DNA of 64,000 nucleotides from the NCBI GenBank assembly GCA_026225945.1, contig JAMJFZ010002475.1, positions 2,288,501 to 2,352,500 on the forward strand. The letters are read 5' to 3'. Positions 24,932 through 36,900 of this stretch are shown in pieces. Within the stretch, counting starts at the first letter, position 1. Each line of letters begins with the position of its first letter. The position numbers were made by a program, and so were the translations under genes. The DNA is from Cricetomys ansorgei (taxonomy: Eukaryota; Chordata; Mammalia; Rodentia; Nesomyidae). Below the pieces are notes generated by a model. It did no database searches. It had not been told where the DNA came from and worked only from the letters and a program-made list of their open reading frames with translations.

Positions 24932-27900
24932 CTGCAAAAACAGGAAAAGAAAGAGGGCATAAACCAGAACTACTCTGCCCTGAGAGCGGGGCCCTGACCT
25001 TGGTCCCTGGGCCTGTCCTCTGAGGCCTAGATGGCCTGATGCATGCACAAAAGGCCCAGGGGACATTTTGGCTTGTGACAGTCAGCTAAGCAGCAGCAGC
25101 CTTGGCTCCACATCTGAAGTATAGGGGCCCAAGCCTGGCCCAAAAGGAGGCTCTGTGGAGAGCAGGGAGCATGGGGCAGGTGTTGGAGTTGGCAGGTGGG
25201 GTCATGGAAAGTGGTAGGCCTGAGATATGGTAACAGCCCAAAGGTCCTGGGTGGCGAAGTAAGGATGGTGGGTGTGCACTTCTGGTCTCTATCCTGCCCC
25301 GAGGCCCTACCCAGACCTCTCTGTACGCACGGATCAGGTCTTCATCTCCACCCCCGACTTGGGGCCTGGTGCTAGGCCGCTTCTCCAGGTCCTCAAGTAC
25401 AGACTGCTCAAATGCTAAGGCCGCGACACGGCTGAAGAATGCCTTCACGTTCTCTCCTGGGGGAGGGAGGGGGTGCAAGCCAGCTGTGACTCAAATCGCC
25501 CCCAGACGCACTGTGGGCAAGTACCAGGTCAGCCCATTCTTAGGCCAGCCATGGTCTTCTCAGAGCACTCCTGATAGTCGGTTACCAGCCCATCCATGGG
25601 GGTGATAACAGTGCTGGGCGGTGACCTGGCTTCCTGTTGGGTTCTGGCCCCCATCCCTACCCTGCTGCCCCCAGGCTGCTCCCTTCAATCTCTGAGCCTT
25701 TCCTAACACCCCTTACCAGATCAGTTGCCACTGAACACTTGTATAACCTGGGACAAGCAGGGATTGGATGAGTGCCTTTTCTCTAGGAGGTGCCCATGTG
25801 CCGCTGGCATCCTCCTGCGGGTCTTGGTACCCAGCGTGAACACTGCCTGTGTGCTGCGCGACTGAACAACCCTGCGCGACTGTGCGGAATAACTCTACTT
25901 GCCCCGCAACCCTACTTCCCAGTGAACCTGCTGCTACTGTGATCAGGAAGGCGGGTAGAGCGGCAATTCTCAACCTTCCTGACGCTGCGACCCTTTAATA
26001 CCGTTCCTCGTGTTGTGGTGACCGCCTCTCCCCCCACCATAAAATTATGTCCCTTGTTACTTCACAACTGTAGTTTTCCTACTGTTATGAGTCGTATAAA
26101 TACCTGATATGCAGATCGTCTTTGGTGACCCCTGTGTAAGGGTCATTCGACCCCTTTGTGGGGGGGGGTCGTGACCCACAGGTTGAGAACCGCTGGGGTA
26201 GATGGACACCGCTGGACAAGAGCAGCAGATGGCCCCAGGCATGGGTGCTGCCAGGTGTTTGTAGTCTGGAGGTGGCACTTCCAGTTTCAATTCATACCCA
26301 CCCCGCAGCCAGATACACAGTCTCTGTGCACCCGGGGCAAGGACTACTGGCCGATTTCCAGGTTCCCATACCCCTGGAGTCTCTTGTGTGCGGGGGAACA
26401 GCATGTCCTTTAATTCCATTTCCCCGAGAGCCTGGTATCCCAGCTCTGCCCTGTGTACTTCTGCATCCTGAAGCCTTCCGGAAATGGACGTGTGTGGGGT
26501 GCACTACTCACCCGTTTTGGCTGACACCGACCAGTACTCTGCCTGCATCTCATTGGCCAGGTGCACGGCCTCTGCTTCGGCTTGCTCACACGCTGCCCTT
26601 GACTGGAAGAAACAGCCCCGGCTGACCCGGTACCTCGGTCCCTGTTGCAGGGGCTCCCTAGGATGGCCATCTCTCTCACCGCTCTTGTGTCTCACTTCAC
26701 CCCAACCAAGTGGGTGTGGTGGGTGTCCCAGTGCAGGGATGCTGATACCTTAGTGGTCCCCAGGGACATCTGAGTCATCCCTCCCTCTTAGGGGGCATGT
26801 GGGATCTTGAGCACCCTCTTCAATCCCATAGTCTGCTGTCTTTGAAGTCCAACACAAGGCTGTCCTCAAAAGTGGGCAACAAGAACAGGCAGGGTCTGGA
26901 AAGCCACTCCGGGTTGGGCCTCCAGCTTTGCTCTGCTTACCAGGAGATCCTTCTTGGTTCCCACGAGGAAGATGAAGCAAGAGCCCGCCTCATTCTCCCT
27001 CAGAGCGTCCTCCAGCCACTGCCTGGAATGCACGGATGGAAACCGGAGACTCAGCCGGGAGGCACCGGGAAGGTCCCTGACCTACGCTAAGTGGGGATGC
27101 TGGTGCTTGAGTCAGAGGTACCACGGTGGGACCAGAAGGAGCTGGGAATACAAAGGCATCTGGTTTGGGAGAGGTGAAGACTCCCATTGTGGGAACTAGG
27201 TGACCCCTGCCCTTTATCAGCTGGAAAAAAAAAATCCCTGTCTCCTTCATAGGGCCTGGAAGATGCTGGTATGAACGGCCCAGGCAAACACAGGGACAAG
27301 AAGCTTTGGTCCAAAAGGTGAATTATTTCTGGCAGATGATGGCCCTCTGAAATTGGCCATGTTGCCCCTACCTCTGCCCAATATAGCAAATGATTTTTTT
27401 TTGTCACAGATGATTAACTATGAAATTATTAGGGACAAAGGTAAAGGTGAACAGAGCGGCCCCTCATTCAAAATTAAGATGTCTAATATGGTGGCAGCAG
27501 GGTACCAAAGCCCAAGTGTGGCCTGTCAGCTCGAGCCCCTGAGCAGTAGTAGATGGGAACAAGTCCTTAGGGATAAGTGGGAACCGGACAGTAAGTGCCC
27601 ATCATCCGGGGTCCAGCCCAGAGGCTGGGGAGCCCTTTTAGGCAGCTTCATGAGTCCGGATGACATAGAGAAGGGGCAGAATCTGGGGTTACTTGCCTGG
27701 TATGCTCCAGGGTCTGCACGTCAGTGAGGTCAAAGGCTGTGATGATCACTGGACACAGGGAAACCCAACAGCCAATCAGCAACAGGTGTGATGGGGAAAG
27801 GCTCCCCTAGGTATCATCCCAGATCACAAGGAATTACTGGGGTGGCTCCACTGTGGAGACTGGGAAGGAATCACCCTGTGGTTGCCCCTTGGACCTGCTT

Positions 27901-30900
27901 TCCCCCTAGCAGCTTCGGGGAGGCAGTGAAAGGCCTGAAGCATGTGGACTCTGGCAAGAGATTCTCTGCCACTCATGGCTCAATGGGCTTGGGTGAGGGC
28001 TCTAACTGTAGAGAGCCTGCTTCCCCATCGGTACAGTGATAAGAAAGATACCCCTGGCCGTCAGGAGGAACACTGCTTTGAAAAGCTATTAGTCTAGGGC
28101 CTGACCCTGGGTAGACTTTCTTTTTTCTTTTTCCGAGACAGGGGTTTCTCTGCTGTAACTCTGGCTGTCCTGGAACTCACTCTGTAGACCAGGCTGGCCT
28201 CGAACTCACAGAGATCTGCCTGCCTCTGCCTCCCGCGTGCTGGGATTCAAGGCGTGTGCCACCACGGCATGGCCTGGGTAGACTTTGAAGGACGGGGCTT
28301 AGTAACAACCAATTAAGGGAAATGACCTTTTGGGGCTACGCGGGCAGAAAACTGAAAGATATTCCTGTGGTTGGCTCTTTGCATCATAGAGCCGGCCCTG
28401 GATTCTGGGGGGGGCAGTGGGGAGAAGCCCACAGGGGGGTGGTCCAGGCAGGGGTGTGCTCTCTGCTTCCCTACTGGGGGTAAGAATAGGCTGAACAAGG
28501 GCTGATGGTAATCCCGAGGGTGGTGGGCACGGTGAGTACTGTTTACAAAAGTGTACCAGACACCTCACACCGCTAGCTCCAGGGAGGCAGCAGCCCCTTA
28601 GGGAGAAAGGTTAGGGGAGGTGGTAGCTCTATGAGGCCCCAGCAGCCATGGGCATGCTGGAGGGTCCACTCACAGCGTATTTCCTACCCTCCCTTCTTTG
28701 AGTTGGGGTGAAACTGCAGCGATTCTCACACCACCGAGGAGATGTAACCGTGCCCATACTTTGGGCCTGGTTTGGGATCTTTTTGATGGTTTCCCCACGT
28801 CCTACCAGATTCTATTCCTGTCTCCTTCCCAGGGACTTCACGTTGCCATCTCTGCTGACTTTGAGCCCTGCGCAGCCCCCAGCTGCCCCTGGCCATGTTG
28901 GCAGAGGCTCACCGAGGCCCCGATATGGGACCCGCCAACCCTGCAGGGTCCACCTGTCACTCCTCTCTTGACTCGGCCCCCTCTGGCCAAGACAGGAAAA
29001 GCCTCTCTTCGCCTTCACCTGGAACAGGGTGTCACCCCTCTTTCCTGGGACCCTTAAGCGAGATTGCTCTTTTCTGAGCTGAAATCCTGGGCTGAGGCAG
29101 TCTGCACCTGACACCTCAGATTCCCCAAGGGTGTGACTGTCAAAGACAGCCAGGGCCTGTTCTTCTGGGCAGCTTCTCCACCCCTTAAGTGCTGGCTGCA
29201 GAGCTATCTCACAGGCTCTGGGAGGACTGAAAAGTAGTCTTTGCGCCAATGGCTTAGGTCGAGGGCTCCGGGTATCATTCTGCTACTCACCCTGGGCACC
29301 GCGGTAGTAGGCAGACGCGATACACTTGAACTTCTCCTGCCCGGCTGTGTCCCAGCTGTGAGGGGACGAGGGAGACAGGAAAGCGGTGGGGAGCGCGTTA
29401 AGCAGCTGCAGCGTTCTGAGGCAATGGACTAGTGAGGTGGCGGGAAGATCTTAGGACCTACGCCCAACGCCCAACGTGCCGGCCGCCACACGCGGGCAAC
29501 GGAAAGTGCCTGGGTGAACCAGCTCTCCAAGGATCCGGATAATCCCTCCTAGGTTCTTTTCTTGGGGGATCACAGTGCCAAGAGGGGGAGGAGGTGTAAC
29601 ACTGCAGACTGCCTGGTTCAGGGAAACAAGGTTATAGCTCAGTCCCTTCTGACTGTGACACTGTGAAGGACCGTATGTCCGGTACGTGTTCTACAGCAGG
29701 GCTCCAGGACGGGCCTTCAGCATATGTGTGGCTGAGGTGCCGCCTCACCTTTCAGCGCACCGGCTCCTCGGGTTGGGGATGGGGCTAACGGGGACACAGT
29801 TGGCATCCCGTTGGGCAACTATCAGCTAGCTCTGGCTTTCTGAAAGGGTTTGTTGAGAAGGAAATAGAAGTTGAGCCCCGGATCCACGGAGAAAAGGATG
29901 GAATACAGATTCATTGTGCCTGCCGCGGCCACGGGACGGGAGAGGGGGGAAGGTGACACGCCGAGATCGACTTGTATGGGCTTGAAAACAGGTTGTTGGC
30001 GTGCAGGGATGATGAATCCATTTTTTCTCAGTAAACTGAAAACTCGGTGTCACCACAAATGTGATACCAATGACCTGAATTTGTTTTCAAGCAATTCAGC
30101 ATGATGGAGACCACTGAGCTATGTTCCTTCATTAATTCCTTCATTTGTTTCCGTCTCTGAAGAAACCTCTGGGTGGGGAGTCGGTTGTAGGCATGGAGTA
30201 AGCCAGGCTGGAGGCTGGCAACGTGAGAGGCTGAGAGTCTGTGGCAAGACCGTGGCCATTTTATATTGGGCCCTCTAACTAGACGCCGCTTGGAGCCATG
30301 GTGGGAGCCCAGTTGCTGGCCACTAACTGTATCCGGCTGCTCCCACTAGACCAGACACTTGCTCCTCTCAGCTTTCCAAGGAGCCCCGAGTTTTCATAGC
30401 ATCTTAATGCTCGGAAGCAACCCTGTGCTCACGCTGGGCCAGGATGTGTTATCTCTGGCCCCAGGATTACACTGGGGCACTGTCTCCATGGAGATGGGAG
30501 CTGACATAGGAGCCATGGGCTCAGCCTAGGCAGGGCACAGAGGAATAAAGGCTGAAGCCAGGAAGGAAGCCAGGGAAGGGGACAAGAACAAAGGCTAGGT
30601 GAATGCCAGCAGGCAAGAAGAGCACAGTGACTGCTCAATAAGACGGGGTGGGGGGGACCACACAGGGGTCTGGTACCTGGGTAGACCTGCAGGATCCTCT
30701 GGGGAGTGGGGAGAATGGGATCCAAAACACACGACACTTTCACCAAGGATAGTAGGAAAGAGTGAACCCTGGGAAGGCCCTGCACTGACTTGAGGGAAAG
30801 TGACAGGGGCGGGAAGGAGGGTCAGAAACCAGTGGACCACTGAGAGGCAAAGGCATGGGTAAGCAAAGAAGACAATGGACGGAGGAGGTACACGTATACA

Positions 30901-33900
30901 GGGGGAGGTGACAGGATGATGGAGAGCATCATTCTCCCCCCATCCCCCTCCCCCAGACAAGGTCTCTCTGTTGTAACTCTGGCTGCCCTGGAACTCACTC
31001 TGGAGACCAGGCTGGCCTCAAACTCACAGAGATCCTCCTGCCTCTGCCTCCCGGGTGCTGGGATTAAAGACGTGTGCCGCCACCACCCAGCTGAGAGCAT
31101 CACTCTTGAGAAAGGGATGAGGCAGGGCGGCCTCCGACGGGACCCGGCCCGCCCAAGCATGGTGAGATGGGACTGACCTTGGTCCTATTTTCTAGCTGGG
31201 AATGGAGGCTTGGGGTTCAGGAAAAGATTGTCAGAAGCCAACCTGCTGCTTGTGGCATCGCTTGTGGGAGGTCCAACTGGGGAAGGAGGCTGAACCTCAG
31301 TGAGAAGCTTTTCGGGAGGAGAATGGATGGGGGAATCTAGGAACCCCTAAACCAAGAAGCCTGGTTTCTTACAACCACCCAGGGCTGTGCTTGACCGGAC
31401 ATGTCCTTGCTGAGCACCGTGGGGCACAGAGGAGGAGAAAGATCCGGCTAAAGCCTTTGCCCCGGGAGAGGGCTGGAAGCCATGGTAATGGAGACTCACA
31501 TCTGGAGGCTGTAGGGAATCCCTGCAATCTCAAAGCGCTCAATTTCAAAGTCCACCCCAATAGTGGCCTTGTAGTCACGGTCAAAAACGTTCTTGCACAA
31601 CCTGTGGGAGGTGAGGAAGTCATCAGAGGTCCCCTCCTAGCTCTGTTTTCCCAGTGCTGGGATCGCAGGCATGCGCTGCCATACCCGGTTCTTCCACGGG
31701 TCCTGGGGAATCTCCTGAGCTCCTAAACCTTCCTCTTTTTTTTTTTTTTTAACATTTATTTATTTACTTTCAAAAATTGTGCGTGCATGTCTGTGAACAT
31801 ATGTGCCTGTGGCGGCCCAAGGAGTCAGACCTCCTGGAGCTGAAGCTCAAAGTAGTTATTAGCCACACAGTGTGGGGGGCTGGGACTCAAATTCCGGTGT
31901 TGTGGCCGAGCAGTACCACTGAGATGTTTCCCTAGCCCCTCCTTCCTGACTCTTGCTACTTCCTTCAAATAGTTTCCCAAGCTAAAGCTGTGTTACCTTC
32001 CCGGAAGTCACATGCTGTCTGGGGCTCCAAGGCAAAGGTAAGATAACTTGGTGAGGAGGTGGGGGCTGGCCTGACTGACAGCATGAGGAGGTAGGCAGGA
32101 CTCACCTGTGAATGAGGCTAGTCTTTCCCACATAGAGATCGCCAACCACCACCACCTTGGAGAGTTTGAGCCTGGAGGAAATATGTCCGTATCACCCTGG
32201 AGAATGGTATCAAAAGTGTCTTCAGCATATCCAAAGTCCGTCCTTCCCTGAACTATCTGAACGAGTCACCCTTCAGCCCTAGATGTAGGAAGGCCTGCCC
32301 TGCTCAGCCACTCTCTCATCCCTCTCCAGTCCTGGGGGGGTGGGGTGGGGTGGTTGGAGAACTTACATTCGCTCTGGGAGCTCTGCTACCCATATGGCTG
32401 TACCCTTGTCCCCACTTGAGCAAAGTCACTGTCCTGAGAATTAGCAACGGGGCCTGAGGAGAGGCTGAGCCACAAGCTGAGGGGCAGAGGAGGCAGCATA
32501 GGAATCACCGTGAAAACCAACAACCTCATATGAGTCCAAACTGGTGGGGGACGCTGCACTTAGGGTGCAGACAAGAACCCACGTGCAGGAGACACTGTTG
32601 CAAGCATGTGTTGGGAGTGTTCTATTCCTACTTCCACACACCCTCTGGGATGCGCAGCTGTATGGGATCAGCTCATAGCAGGTACGGAGGTGCCTGTGGG
32701 GGCGAGGTAGGCCAAGGGGTACACTATGGACGGAACCAAGGGTCTGCACATCCGGGCCTGTGACAGGAGGGGAAGATTGGCTCTGTGATTCTCGGACTCC
32801 TAGGGGACACTGCTCACCAAGAGCAGCTGCCACCTTCCCTTGGTATGGGTGTGCCCTGCATCTCAGGCAGCAGCGTCTCTAAGACTGTTGGTAGGATTTT
32901 AAAAAAAAGTTTCTGGGCTGGTGAGATGGCTCAGTGGGTAAAGACGCTTGCCGCCAAGCCTGATGACCCGAGTTCAATCCCCAAGTCCTACTTGGTAGAA
33001 GGCGAGACCTGATTCTTGCAATGTTGCCTCTTGATATCTCCACACGTGCTATGGTACGCCCCCTAACCCTACCAAAGTAACGTGATTTAAAGAAGAAAAA
33101 AAAAAAAAACATTTCTGCAATTCTTTCCAAAAGACCTCAATACTTAAAAAACTGAGCATCTTGGGAAACATCTAGTGGCACGCCCTCTGTCTGCAGACCA
33201 CAAGAGGGCGCTCACGTTGGTTGAGGGTTGGGTCTATGGTTTATCTTTCCACATTGGCTGGGGCTGTGTCTGCTCTGCTCCCGGGCAGCCCTCTCATTTT
33301 GGAACAGTCCAGCCTTGGTTCCGTGTCTGAGGGAAAGGCGTAAAAGGTACCACTGGGATTGTATATTGGGTACTCTCGGTGCCTTGGTTTCCTTCCCTCC
33401 AGTACCGTGCATTGTGTAGGGTCAGGTAGATAATTTGCATGGAGAACCTCATATGAAACAGCATGGCCCCCAGGTAAAAAAGTGAGAGGGCCCGTTACTC
33501 TTGTCCCTCGAGCGGGACCTGAGCCCTGCCTCCCTTTGTGCAGCCTTGGGAAGCCTCTGGGATGGGCTCTCTTGCGATCTCACTCCATCTATATGACTTC
33601 TGCGAGCTCAGCCAACTCCTTGAGCTGGCTATGATCTGCTCAGGAGGAAAGGAGGAAGAGGGCCTTTGAACCGTGTGGTAGAATGAGGAAGGACTTGTGC
33701 AAAATGCCCTTGTCAGTGGACAGTGGCTGCTGAGGCGGGAACAGGGCAGACACAGCCGGACCTGGCCTCACTCAGGTCAGGGGAGGAACGCAAACAGAGA
33801 GACCTAGATGACCTAAGATTCTGGAGCTCTAGAGCACAGAGGAAGGGGGGCAGAGACAATAGGTGGTCAAAGAAGTCTCCCAGAGGATCTGACATACAGA

Positions 33901-36900
33901 AACCTGGAGGGGTGAGAGGAAGATGGCCGGTTCAGAGGAGAGGAGATGGACCTGTGCTGAAGCCTCACTCCGGCTGGAAAGTCACGGGTGTGACATTCTG
34001 AGAATCGGGGAAGCTGCCTGTATGGGCAGAGTTAGATTGAAATCCCGGTCACGGGCTGCACCGGTTCGGTCTGTGTATTCAGCCTGCTCGCGCTTCCATT
34101 TGCCCTGGCGTTTGCGCTTCTAGTCTTCCCGAGCCTCTCACACCCTTGACCCGAGGGGCTTACCCGACGGCACCCGTGTTCCTGTGCTGGCAGGCTGTGC
34201 TGACCTGGCTGTGGAAGTGCTCCTTGAGCTGCAGGCAGGCATCAGGTGTGTACCACTGCGAAAAGATAGACAGACAGATGTGCAGACGGACAAGCAGACC
34301 ATCCTACAAAGCGGCATCTTGGGAACACAAACTGGGCATCGGTGTGGTGAGATCTATTTCCCAACCCTCCTTTCCTTCTCTCCTGAAACTTGAGGCTTCC
34401 AGTGTTTTTTGTTTTGTTTTTTTTTAATATCTATCTATCTATCTATTTATTTATTTATTTTTGGTGTTTCGAGACAGGGTTTCTCTGTTGTAACTCTAGC
34501 TGTCCTGGAACTCACTCTGTAGACCAGGCTGGCCTCGAACTCACAGAAATCTGCCTGCCTCTGCCTCTGCCTCTGCCTCTGCCTCTGCCTCTGCCTCTGC
34601 CTCTCCCTACCGAGTGCTGGGATTAAAGGCGTGCGGCCACCACAGCCCGGCAGAGGCTTCTAGTCCCCATTCCTGGTAACTACACGGGCTGTAGGGTGGG
34701 AAGTATGAGCCTCTTTCTCAGCCAAGGAAACTGAGGCACACAGAATAGGGAGGAACTTGCCCCAGGAAGCATTACACAGACCCAGCCTGACCTGGTTATT
34801 AAGTCCTCAGGTCCTGAGGTGGCCCTGGGATGCAGGACAGACATGGCCAGCTGTAGCCTGTGGCCTGGACTGCTGTAGGTAGGGCTGGGAGCTCTGGAGC
34901 CAGGGGCAGCTGGTCAAATCTTAGCTCTACCAAGCCCAACTGTGTTGATGTCACAGAGTTCTCCCCGTCACTCTGAGCCTCAATGTCCTTCTCCGTGAAT
35001 GGCGCCTTTTGTCTCATGAGACAGGGCCTGTATTTTTTATTTTTGTTTTCTGATTCTACTTCCTTTCTCTTTGGCTCAGGAGACACCAGCCCACATCATC
35101 CCTGGTTACCACGGTCACACTCCACTGGAAAACCAATGGCTCAAGCTCATAGCAAAACAAACAAACAAACAAAATGGAGGCACAGAGGCTTTCTCTGTCC
35201 TGTGCTGAAGGAGGAAGTTGGAGGGAAAGATAAAGAAAGGGGCAGAAGCGATGGTTGTGGGAACACCACAGCCTACAGCCACCCCCTTCATCCTTACCAG
35301 CCTCGGTTCGGAGTCTAAAGACACATAGAGTCTCCCTTCGCACCCATCCAAGCCACATGGAGGCAGCCATGGGCAAGGGGCTCTTTTTGATCCTTTTATT
35401 GAAAGGAGATTTTTTTTTTCGTACAATGCGTTCTGATTATGGCTTCCCCTCCCCCAACTCCTCCCAATTCCTCTCCTCGTTCCCTCCCATCCGTATCCAT
35501 ATCCTTTCCGTATAGGTCAAACAGGCATCTAAGGAATAATAATGAAATAAAGTAAATTAAAAAAAAAAAAACACCCAAACAAACCAGAGTATGACAAAAA
35601 CAACCAAACAAGAAAAGGAGCCAAAGGAAAAGCACAGGAAACACACATAGAATCAGAGACACATATGTTGCATACACAGGAATCCCGTAAAAACCCCAAA
35701 CTGGAAGCCCCAAAGCGTACGCAAAAGACTTGTGAGATAGGAAAAAAAAAAATGCCCTGACTTAACATTATGAGAGGAAGAACCTCCATGGATACCACTG
35801 AGTTCATTTCCTGTTGGCCATCTACTGCTGGGTATTGGGCCTACCCTTAAGAGTGGTTTGTGTCCTCAGTGAGACTCTCTTGGAGAAAACCTAGTTTTCA
35901 TTTGCTGGTGACTATCAAGGGACAACAGGATATTTATTTATTTATTTATTTTTTTTTTTGAGGCAGGTTTCTCTGCTGTAACTCTGGCTGCCCTGGAACT
36001 CACTCTGTAGACCAGGCTGGCCTCGAACTCACAGAAATCTGCCTGCCTCTGCCTACCAAGTGCTGGGATTACAGGCATGAGCCACCACCGCTTGGACAGC
36101 TCCTAACAATCTGCTTTGGCTGTCCTTAGCACTGGGAAGAGGTGCCTCGTCTCTCCGACCTGTACTGCTACCGGTCTCTTCTCTCTGATGTTGGACCTGA
36201 CCTTCTTGCTTTCACTGACTGCTGAATGCCTGGCCATTCACAAACTCCCCACTCGTGCCAGGACATACGCAGGATGAATTCCCGAAATGTGGGTAGGTAC
36301 CGTTCCACAGTCCAGTAACAGCTGTTTAGCAACCCACCCCCCCCCCCCCCCCCCCCCGCCGGCTGCAGTTACTATTAGACTGTAATACAGGTTGGAGTCT
36401 TCAGCAAAACGTGAAGGAAGACAGAATGGCAATGGAGAAAGCCCTGGATTTGGGGATCAGAAATTAGTATTCAATTTTTTTTCTTTTTGTCTTTTCAATG
36501 GATCTTATTACATAGCCTAGGTTGACCTCAAACTCAGTCTTCCTGTCTCTGCCTCCCAAGTGTTAGGATTACAGGTGTGTGCCGCTACACCTGTTTCTCT
36601 CTCTGTCTCTCTCTCTCTCCTGCAGGGATTAAAACTGAGGCTTTTACACCCACCAGGCAGGTGCTTTACCACTAAGTTACATTCCCATCCCATGGAGAGC
36701 TAATAAGAACAAGGGCAGTCATGACTTGGGGGAGCTTACACTTACCGTGAGCTGGCACCCAGAGACATCATCATCACGCATCATCGGCTCCGAGAGCTTG
36801 AGTGACTTGCCTTGTGGTCACAGCTTACTGACAGCATCAAGATTTTACACCTAGGACTAAGTGGCTTATAACCTCCATGCCACACAGATGCCTGTAGTTA

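Noticed and set aside
25083..25147. Alternative Rab36 last exon encoding a Leu-rich end
   Set aside because: An acceptor-like TCTCCACAG gives a short in-phase tail without C-terminal cysteines. The exon at 24873-24931 gives the expected GLGCC prenylation end.
32368..32420. Possible Rab36 exon with donor GCGAAT|GTAAGT near 32370
   Set aside because: It would join in phase to the P-loop exon, but an in-frame stop lies just upstream and no convincing acceptor is present. The exon at 34164-34255 joins in phase and matches the known protein.
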